Shown one piece after another: positions 1-5,797 of a stretch of 6,706 nt of DNA. Source of the stretch: Gemmatimonadota bacterium (GTDB lineage Bacteria; Latescibacterota; UBA2968; UBA8231); contig JAPOYQ010000783.1 in the NCBI GenBank assembly GCA_026706505.1, positions 1 through 6,706 on the forward strand, written 5' to 3'. Position numbers and translations under genes: made by a program. The notes beneath the pieces are model-generated. The model was given only the letters and a program-made list of their open reading frames with translations, ran no database searches and was not told the origin of the DNA. Each line of letters starts with the position of its first letter. The first letter of the stretch is position 1.

Positions 1-101
1 GGTTCGGTGTCTGAGCACGGGGAGTCTCTCCTTCTGCGCCGCCCATCAGCGCGTGCGAGCAGTATCTATAATAATATAACTGATTGTAACAAAACGGTTT
101 T

Positions 102-130
102 TTGCCAAGAAAACACGTGCTTGTTATCTT
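102..130 (+). promoter_or_regulatory. Predicted sigma70-like promoter of the pdh operon
   Basis: A -35-like TTGCCA (102-107, five of six consensus bases) and a -10-like TATCTT (125-130, four of six) are separated by exactly 17 bases, inside an AT-rich stretch (about 61-150) that contrasts with the GC-rich coding DNA. Transcription would begin near 137, leaving a leader of roughly 40 bases before the aceE start. A perfect TATAAT also occurs at 67-72 but has no recognisable -35 partner at normal spacing. Inverted hexamers TAACAA (87-92) and TTGTTA (121-126) flank the -35 box and could be an operator. Predicted by eye only. Confidence 0.4.
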
Positions 131-174
131 TTTTCGACCTATAAGACGGCCTACGCAAAGGAATTGTTTCAGCC

Positions 175-2835
175 ATGAGCAATGCCCAAGAACTACAAGC
201 CGAACTGAGCGAGTGGCTCGAATCCCTCGATTACGTGCTGGCCCATAGGACGCCCGCGCAGGTCCTCAAACTCCTGCAACAGCTCCAAACCCACGCCGCA
301 GAAGCCGGCGTCGGCACCCCCTTCAGCGTCAATACGCCCTACATCAACACCATTCCCCGCGACCAGCAACCGCCCTATCCAGGCAGCCGCGAGATCGAGC
401 GGCGGATCAAGAGCATTGTGCGCTGGAACGCCATGGCCATGGTTGTGCGCGCCAATCACGACAACTCCAACCTCGGCGGCCACATCTCGACCTACGCCTC
501 TTCGGCTACCCTCTACGAGGTCGGCTACAACCACTTTTTCCGCGCCCCCAGCAACGACCATCCCGGCGACCAGATATACTTCCAGGGACATGCCTCTCCC
601 GGCATATACGCCCGCGCCTTTCTCGAAGGGCGCCTCAACGAGCATCAGTTGGAAAACTTCCGCCGCGAGTTGCAAGAAGGCGGTGGCCTCGCCTCCTATC
701 CGCATCCCTGGCTGATGCCGGACTTTTGGCAGTTCCCAACCGTGTCTATGGGCTTGGGGCCAATCCTTTCGATCTATCAGGCTCGCTTCAACCGCTACCT
801 CGAAAACCGCGGCCTTAAGCCCGCTGATGACAGCAAGGTGTGGGCCTTTTTGGGCGACGGCGAGTGCGACGAGCCCGAGAGCTTGGGCGCGCTCACCCTC
901 GCGGCGCGCGAACAGCTCAACAACCTCATCTGGGTCGTCAACTGCAACCTCCAGCGTCTCGACGGTCCCGTGCGCGGCAATGGAAAGATAATACAAGAAC
1001 TCGAAGCGGTCTTCCGCGGCGCTGGCTGGAACGTCGTCAAGGTGATCTGGGGCGACGACTGGGATCCGCTCTTGGAACAGGACACCGACGGCAGCTTGGC
1101 CCAGCGCATGAACGAGGTCGTCGATGGCCAGTACCAGAAGTACTCGGTCTCCGACGGCAGCTACATCCGCCACGACTTCTTCGGCACCGACCCGAAGCTA
1201 GCCGCGATGGTCGAGCACCACTCGGACGAACAACTCCAGAAAATGCGGCGCGGCGGCCACGATCCAGAAAAGGTCTATGCCGCCTACCAGCAAGCTATCG
1301 CCCAAAAAAGCGCGCCTACCGTCATCCTCGCCAAGACCATCAAGGGCTACGGCATGGGCGAGGCCGGCGAGGGCAAGAACATTACCCATCAGCAAAAAAA
1401 GCTCAACGAAGACGAAATCCGCCTTTTCCGCACCCGTTTCGGCATCCCCATCTCGGACGACGAAGTCGCGGAGACGCCGTTCTACCGGCCCCTGGACGAC
1501 AGCCCGGAAATCCAGTACATCCGCCAGCGGCGGGAAAGCCTTGGCGGCTACGTGCCCCAGCGGCAGGTAATGGCTCCCCCGCTGACCATGCCGCCGGAAA
1601 CGCTGTGGGAAGAATTCAAAAAGAGCTCGGGCAAGCGCGAGTTTGCCACGACGATGGCCTTTGTCGCAGTCATGCGCAAGCTCATGCAAGACAAGCAAAT
1701 CGGCAATTTAGTCGTCCCTATCGTCCCCGACGAATCGCGCACCTTCGGCATGGAGCCGCTCTTCCGTCAGTTCGGGATCTATTCGAGCCTAGGCCAGTTA
1801 TACGAGCCGGTTGACAAAGACGTCATCACCTACTACAAAGAGGCCAAAGACGGCCAGATACTCGAAGAGGGCATCACCGAGGCCGGCTCTATGTCCTCCT
1901 TTATCGCGGCTGGCTCGGCCTATGCCACTCACGGCATCAACACCATCCCCTTCTTCATCTACTACTCGATGTTCGGGATGCAGCGGATCGGCGATTTAGT
2001 CTGGCTAGCTGGCGACATGCGGGTCAAGGGCTTCATGGTCGGCGGCACGGCCGGGCGCACCACGCTCAACGGCGAAGGGCTGCAACACGAGGACGGGCAC
2101 AGCCACCTCTTGGCCTATCCCGTGCCCAATCTCGAAGCCTACGATCCAGCTTTCGGCTACGAGATCGCCGTCATCATCCGCGAGGGCATCCACCGCATGT
2201 ACGTCGAGCAGGAGGACGTGTTCTACTACCTGACGGTTGAAAACGACATCTATGCCATGCCGGAGATGCCCGACGGGGTCGAAGAAGGCATTCTCAAGGG
2301 CATGTACAAGTTCAAGCCCTCGGCCAAGAAACGCGCCCGCCTCAAGGCTCACCTCTTCGGCAGCGGCGCAATCATCAACAGCGCCCTCAAAGCGCAGAGC
2401 CTCCTCGAAGAAAAATACCAAGTCAGCGCAGATGTCTGGAGCATCACCAGCTACAAGGCTCTGCACCGCGACGCTCTCGATGCCGAGCGTTGGAACCGCC
2501 TGCATCCCGGCGAAAAACCCCGTCTCAGCTACATCGAACAATCCCTAGCCAAAGAACGCGGCGTGTACGTCATGGCCTCGGATTACGTCAAGGCCCTCCC
2601 CGAATCCATCGCCCGCTGGTTTCCCAATCCGCCCGTCTCTCTCGGCACCGATGGCTTCGGCCGCAGCGAGACCCGCGAGGCCCTGCGCGACCACTTTGAG
2701 GTCGATTACCGCTTCATCGCCTTGGGGGCCTTAAGCGCGCTGGCGCGCGAGGGACAAATCGAATGTGACGCAGTCGCCCAAGCCATGCAAGACCTAGAGA
2801 TTGATCCGGCAAGACCCAATCCCATTTACCTGTGA
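175..2835 (+). CDS. aceE: Pyruvate dehydrogenase E1 component, homodimeric type
   Basis: This 886-residue protein is the thiamine diphosphate-dependent E1 of the pyruvate dehydrogenase complex. It decarboxylates pyruvate and reductively acetylates the lipoyl group of E2 in the cytoplasm. Its length almost equals that of E. coli AceE (887). The N-terminal region has the family block YINTIP and H103 in GGHIS, H139 in FQGHASPG, and the ThDP/Mg motif from GDG (227-229) to NCN (256-258). H405 lies in the mobile-loop region KNITHQ. The pyrimidine-binding domain has the activating glutamate E569 in GITEAG and HEDGHSH at 638-644. The C-terminal domain ends with GTDGFGRSETRE-like sequence. These match the E. 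coli catalytic residues with an offset of two or three positions, so the enzyme should be active. The ATG is preceded by AAAGGAA (157-163), a purine-rich site at slightly long spacing. First gene of the operon; the identification is secure. Confidence 0.98.
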   Translation: MSNAQELQAELSEWLESLDYVLAHRTPAQVLKLLQQLQTHAAEAGVGTPFSVNTPYINTIPRDQQPPYPGSREIERRIKSIVRWNAMAMVVRANHDNSNLGGHISTYASSATLYEVGYNHFFRAPSNDHPGDQIYFQGHASPGIYARAFLEGRLNEHQLENFRRELQEGGGLASYPHPWLMPDFWQFPTVSMGLGPILSIYQARFNRYLENRGLKPADDSKVWAFLGDGECDEPESLGALTLAAREQLNNLIWVVNCNLQRLDGPVRGNGKIIQELEAVFRGAGWNVVKVIWGDDWDPLLEQDTDGSLAQRMNEVVDGQYQKYSVSDGSYIRHDFFGTDPKLAAMVEHHSDEQLQKMRRGGHDPEKVYAAYQQAIAQKSAPTVILAKTIKGYGMGEAGEGKNITHQQKKLNEDEIRLFRTRFGIPISDDEVAETPFYRPLDDSPEIQYIRQRRESLGGYVPQRQVMAPPLTMPPETLWEEFKKSSGKREFATTMAFVAVMRKLMQDKQIGNLVVPIVPDESRTFGMEPLFRQFGIYSSLGQLYEPVDKDVITYYKEAKDGQILEEGITEAGSMSSFIAAGSAYATHGINTIPFFIYYSMFGMQRIGDLVWLAGDMRVKGFMVGGTAGRTTLNGEGLQHEDGHSHLLAYPVPNLEAYDPAFGYEIAVIIREGIHRMYVEQEDVFYYLTVENDIYAMPEMPDGVEEGILKGMYKFKPSAKKRARLKAHLFGSGAIINSALKAQSLLEEKYQVSADVWSITSYKALHRDALDAERWNRLHPGEKPRLSYIEQSLAKERGVYVMASDYVKALPESIARWFPNPPVSLGTDGFGRSETREALRDHFEVDYRFIALGALSALAREGQIECDAVAQAMQDLEIDPARPNPIYL

Positions 2836-2849
2836 GTTTAGATCACCCT

Positions 2850-4136
2850 ATGCCCGTACAATTTGCTCTGCCTGACTTAGGAGAAAACATCGAAAGTGGC
2901 GATGTGATCCGCATCCTCGTTGATGTCGGCGATCGCCTCGCCGAAGACCAGACCGTTATCGAGCTTGAAACCGACAAGGCCGTCATTGAGGTGCCCTCCT
3001 CCATAGACGGCACCGTTACCGGAATTCTCATCCAACAGGGCGACACCATCGCCGTCGGGCAGCCCATCCTCGAAGTCGAGACGGGCGAAGCCCCAGCCGT
3101 CGAAGAAACGTCCCCAGCCGCCGAGGAACCAACTCCTGCGCCTGCACCGGTAGAGGAAGCCCCTACCCCGATCCCACAAGAACAAGAGGCCACCCCGGTC
3201 GTCAAAGAAGCCCCTCTCTCGCCTATAGCTGTATCTACAGACGGCCCCGTCCCAGCCGCGCCATCGACGCGCCGCCTAGCCCGCGAGATCGGCGTTGATA
3301 TTGCGCAAATCCAAGGCACGGGGCCGGCCGGCCGGATCTCAATCGACGACGTCAAGGCGCACTCAAAAAAGCTGCACGCAGCGCGGGGGGCTGCTCCAGC
3401 CACCGGCGCCCCACTGCCCGACTTCAGCCAGTGGGGCGCCGTCGAGCGCCAGCCCATGACCAAAGTGCGCGAGATAACTGCCGAGCGCCTAGCGCAGGCT
3501 TGGGCCACCATCCCACAGGTCACCCAATTCGACAAGGCCGACATCACCAGTCTGGAAAAGTGGCGCGCAGAATACGGCAAAAAGGCCGAAGCAGCCGGCG
3601 GCAAGCTGACGCCAACCGCGATCCTCATCAAGGTACTCGGCATCGCCCTCAAGGTCTTCCCGCAGTTCAACGCCAGCATCGACATAGCCCAGCGGGAAGT
3701 CGTGTACAAACGCTACTTCCACATCGGCATTGCCGTCGATACCCCCCACGGCCTACTCGTGCCAGTGGTGCGCGACGTGGACGAAAAGAACATCATCGAG
3801 CTAGCGGTCGAGCTGAGCGAGCTAGCGCAAAAGACGCGCGAGCGCAAAATCGGACCAGCCGACATGCAGGGTGGGTCTATGACCATCAGCAATGTCGGCA
3901 CCATGGGCGGCACCGCTTTTACGCCCATTGTCAACCCGCCCGAAGTGGCAATCCTCGGAGTGGCGCGCTCGCAAGTCGAACCCGTGTATATCGACGGCCA
4001 GTTCCAGCCGCGCACCTTCCTGCCCCTGTCGCTGTCCTACGACCACCGCCTGATCGACGGGGCCGATGGCGCGCGCTTCCTCCGTTGGATTTGCACGGCA
4101 TTGGAAGACCCCTTTATCGCGCTCCTGGAAGGCTGA
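2850..4136 (+). CDS. aceF: Dihydrolipoamide acetyltransferase, E2 of the pyruvate dehydrogenase complex
   Basis: E2 forms the core of the complex and transfers the acetyl group from lipoyl-lysine to CoA. From the ATG it has 428 residues: one lipoyl domain (about 1-78) with the lipoylated K43 in ETDKAV; a Pro/Ala/Glu-rich flexible linker (about 79-137); a peripheral subunit-binding domain (about 139-175, TRRLAREIGVD through GPAGRISIDDV); a short linker; and a catalytic domain (about 195-428) ending in the signature SYDHRLIDGADGARF with H399 and D403. It has one lipoyl domain, against three in E. coli AceF. The start is uncertain. A GTG at 2832 overlaps the aceE stop by four bases and adds six residues, but neither start has a clear Shine-Dalgarno. 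I prefer the ATG because lipoyl domains usually begin just before the LPDLGE block. Coupling to aceE is likely either way. The E2 identity is secure; pyruvate specificity rests on the adjacent aceE. Confidence 0.96.
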   Translation: MPVQFALPDLGENIESGDVIRILVDVGDRLAEDQTVIELETDKAVIEVPSSIDGTVTGILIQQGDTIAVGQPILEVETGEAPAVEETSPAAEEPTPAPAPVEEAPTPIPQEQEATPVVKEAPLSPIAVSTDGPVPAAPSTRRLAREIGVDIAQIQGTGPAGRISIDDVKAHSKKLHAARGAAPATGAPLPDFSQWGAVERQPMTKVREITAERLAQAWATIPQVTQFDKADITSLEKWRAEYGKKAEAAGGKLTPTAILIKVLGIALKVFPQFNASIDIAQREVVYKRYFHIGIAVDTPHGLLVPVVRDVDEKNIIELAVELSELAQKTRERKIGPADMQGGSMTISNVGTMGGTAFTPIVNPPEVAILGVARSQVEPVYIDGQFQPRTFLPLSLSYDHRLIDGADGARFLRWICTALEDPFIALLEG

Positions 4137-4138
4137 GG
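4135..4138 (+). promoter_or_regulatory. Ribosome binding site that fixes the E3 start
   Basis: GAGG lies five bases before the ATG at 4144 and shares two bases with the E2 stop codon TGA (4134-4136). This placement supports 4144 as the start. The in-frame ATG at 4066 would add 26 residues encoded inside the E2 gene, ahead of the N-terminal FAD-binding fold. It also suggests that ribosomes finishing E2 start E3. Confidence 0.6.
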
Positions 4139-4143
4139 CAGCT

Positions 4144-5559
4144 ATGGACAGAGCCCAGCTAGCGGTCATCGGCGGTGGTCCGGGCGGCTATGTCGCCGCC
4201 TTTAAGGCCGCGGACTTGGGGTTGGACGTCGCACTGATCGATCCCGAAGCCCATCCAGGTGGCGTTTGTCTCTACCGAGGCTGCATCCCCTCCAAGTCCC
4301 TCCTGCACATTTCCAAGCTCCTCTACGAAACGAGGGAAGCCGAGCACTGGGGCATCCAATTCGCCGCGCCCGAGATCGACCTCGACAAGCTGCGGAGTTG
4401 GAAAGACGAGGTCGTCGCCAAGATGACGCAGGGCCTAGGTCAACTCGTCAGGGCGCGCAAGCTAACCTACGTGCAGGGACGCGCCCGCTTTGTCGATCCC
4501 CACACCTTGCAGATCGACCAAGCCGACGGCAGTCAAGGCACCTTGCAGTTTGAGCACGCCATCCTCGCCACTGGGTCGCGCCCAGCCGTGCCCGCGCTCT
4601 TTGACCAGCCGAGCGATCGCATCATGGATTCGACCGCAGCCGTCGCACTCCCCGACATACCCGCTTCCATGCTCGTCGTCGGCGGCGGTATCATTGGCAT
4701 GGAGCTAGGACAGGTGTACGCGGCGTTGGGAACCCAAGTTTCGGTCGTCGAAATGCTTCCCGGGCTGATCCCCCCGGCCGATCGCGACTTGGTCAAACCC
4801 CTGCACAATACGGCCGCCGAGCGATTCGACGAGATCATGCTCAACACCCAAGTGACCGCGCTCGCCGAGAGCGACGATGGCTTAGCGGTACAGTTACAGA
4901 ACGGCGACGGCCAGAGCTTTTCCAAGACCTACGCCAAAATCCTGCTCGCCGTTGGCCGGGTCCCCAATAGCGAAGACTTGGGTTTGGAACACACCACCGT
5001 CGGCCTCGACGGGCACGGCTACGTCCAAGTCGATGACCAGTTGCGCACGGCCGAGTCTTCGATTTTTGCCATTGGCGACCTCGTAGGCGCGGCCCTTGCC
5101 CACACGGCCGCCCATCAAGGAAGCCTAGCCGCCGAGGTCGTGGCTGGACACGAAAAACAGGTCTTCGCACCCCACGCCATTCCCAACGTCGTCTATACCG
5201 ACCCAGAAATCGCTTGGTGCGGCCTTACTGAGGAAGAGGCCAAACAGCAGGGCCGCTCGGTTGAAGTCGCGCGTTTTCCCTGGTCGGCTTCTGGCCGTGC
5301 CATGACCCAAGGCGCAAATGACGGCCTCACCAAGCTGCTCATCGATCCCCAGACCGACCGGATCCTAGGCGTGGGTATCGCCGGCAGCGGCGCGGGCGAG
5401 CTGATCGCCGAGGGCGTCCTAGCCGTGGAAATGGCCGCGCTCGCCGCGGATGTCCAGCATTCGATTCACCCCCATCCCACGCTCTCCGAAACCCTCATGG
5501 AAGCGGCCGAAAGCCACCGCGGCCAGAGCACGCACCTCTACGCGCCCAAGCGCCGCTGA
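4144..5559 (+). CDS. lpdA: Dihydrolipoyl dehydrogenase, E3 of the pyruvate dehydrogenase complex
   Basis: E3 is a homodimeric FAD flavoprotein that reoxidises dihydrolipoyl-E2 and reduces NAD+. The 471-residue length is normal for the family. Visible motifs in order: the FAD dinucleotide fold GGGPGG (10-15); the redox disulfide C42 and C47 in GGVCLYRGCIPSK; ATGSRP before the NAD domain; the NAD-binding fold VVGGGIIGMELG (178-189); the second FAD motif AIGD (309-312) followed by LAHTAAHQG; and the dimer-interface active site HPHPTLSE with H444 and E449. No lipoyl domain is fused to the N-terminus, unlike some E3 proteins. The spacer between the redox cysteines is LYRG rather than the more familiar LNVG or LNRG. 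The gene starts seven bases after E2 ends and is probably translationally coupled. It may also serve 2-oxoglutarate dehydrogenase or the glycine cleavage system if the genome has no other E3, which this window cannot show. Confidence 0.97.
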   Translation: MDRAQLAVIGGGPGGYVAAFKAADLGLDVALIDPEAHPGGVCLYRGCIPSKSLLHISKLLYETREAEHWGIQFAAPEIDLDKLRSWKDEVVAKMTQGLGQLVRARKLTYVQGRARFVDPHTLQIDQADGSQGTLQFEHAILATGSRPAVPALFDQPSDRIMDSTAAVALPDIPASMLVVGGGIIGMELGQVYAALGTQVSVVEMLPGLIPPADRDLVKPLHNTAAERFDEIMLNTQVTALAESDDGLAVQLQNGDGQSFSKTYAKILLAVGRVPNSEDLGLEHTTVGLDGHGYVQVDDQLRTAESSIFAIGDLVGAALAHTAAHQGSLAAEVVAGHEKQVFAPHAIPNVVYTDPEIAWCGLTEEEAKQQGRSVEVARFPWSASGRAMTQGANDGLTKLLIDPQTDRILGVGIAGSGAGELIAEGVLAVEMAALAADVQHSIHPHPTLSETLMEAAESHRGQSTHLYAPKRR

Positions 5560-5682
5560 AGCACGACATCCAACGCTCTAAGATGCGCCTCCGCCCGCAC
5601 CGCTAGCGGCCATTCGCTGGGCGTCTCGCTGATCAGCGCGTGTTCGGTGTGATGCGCGTATAAGTAGGGAGCCAACCCGGCC

Positions 5683-5701
5683 TCGCCGCACGGCGATTTT
5701 T
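5683..5701 (+). terminator. Rho-independent terminator of the pdh operon
   Basis: TCGCCG (5683-5688) and CGGCGA (5691-5696) are exact reverse complements and are followed at once by five T residues (5697-5701). The hairpin most plausibly has five pairs and a GCAC loop. It lies 123 bases after the E3 stop on the same strand and before the next gene, where the operon transcript should end. The stem is short, so efficiency is uncertain. A folding-energy calculation was not possible here. Confidence 0.6.
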
Positions 5702-5704
5702 CGC

Positions 5705-5734
5705 TTGGCCCCCTGCGCTAGGCTGTTGTATTTT
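5705..5734 (+). promoter_or_regulatory. Weak candidate promoter for the TPR gene
   Basis: TTGGCC (5705-5710, four of six -35 bases) and TATTTT (5729-5734, four of six -10 bases) are separated by 18 bases, immediately after the terminator and about 65 bases before the TPR gene start. The placement is sensible, but the match is poor enough to arise by chance. Confidence 0.22.
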
Positions 5735-5797
5735 TGAGAGCAAGACGCGCCGCTGACGCGCTCGAATAACCACCCATCTCAAACCGCCATAAGACCA

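Larger units (their letters stand above)
5560..5797. other. Intergenic region between the E3 gene and the TPR gene
   Basis: No convincing gene lies in this 238-base gap. It contains two perfect palindromes (5600-5609, CCGCTAGCGG; 5627-5638, CGCTGATCAGCG), a rho-independent terminator at 5683-5701 and a weak promoter candidate at 5705-5734. On the minus strand a 45-codon frame from a TTG at 5675 down to a TAG at 5538 is open, has G/C-rich third positions and runs into the last 22 bases of the E3 gene. It could be a tiny gene, a gene remnant or chance. Confidence 0.6.

Noticed and set aside
1..46. Possible divergent minus-strand gene starting at an ATG at 46-44
   Set aside because: Only 15 codons are inside the window, no Shine-Dalgarno precedes it and no protein family is recognisable. 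The AT-rich stretch could serve a divergent promoter, but this cannot be supported.
2..79. Forward frame ending in TAA at 77-79 that could be the tail of an upstream gene
   Set aside because: It is too short to judge, and other frames are equally open across 1-60.
193..1173. Long reverse-strand open frame of 326 codons opposite aceE
   Set aside because: It lies wholly antisense to strongly conserved aceE codons, and its translation is a Val/Ala/Gly-rich mirror with no recognisable motif. Such frames are expected opposite GC-rich genes.
840..1814. Forward open frame of 324 codons in another frame inside aceE
   Set aside because: The translation is Arg-rich and low in complexity, typical of a shifted frame in GC-rich DNA, and the aceE frame is intact throughout.
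2929..2938. GGCGATCGCC, containing the cyanobacterial HIP1 octamer GCGATCGC
   Set aside because: I noticed only this one copy, inside coding sequence. HIP1 genomes carry it every kilobase or so, and the operon does not look cyanobacterial.
4066..4143. Upstream ATG giving the E3 protein 26 extra residues
   Set aside because: It lies inside the E2 gene and would precede the FAD-binding fold with an unrelated basic stretch. The ATG at 4144 has a good GAGG site and gives the normal E3 N-terminus.
3431..4162. Forward open frame of 243 codons inside the E2 gene
   Set aside because: Arg/His/Pro-rich shadow of the E2 catalytic domain with no motif. It is mentioned only as the -1 frame behind the slippery heptamer.
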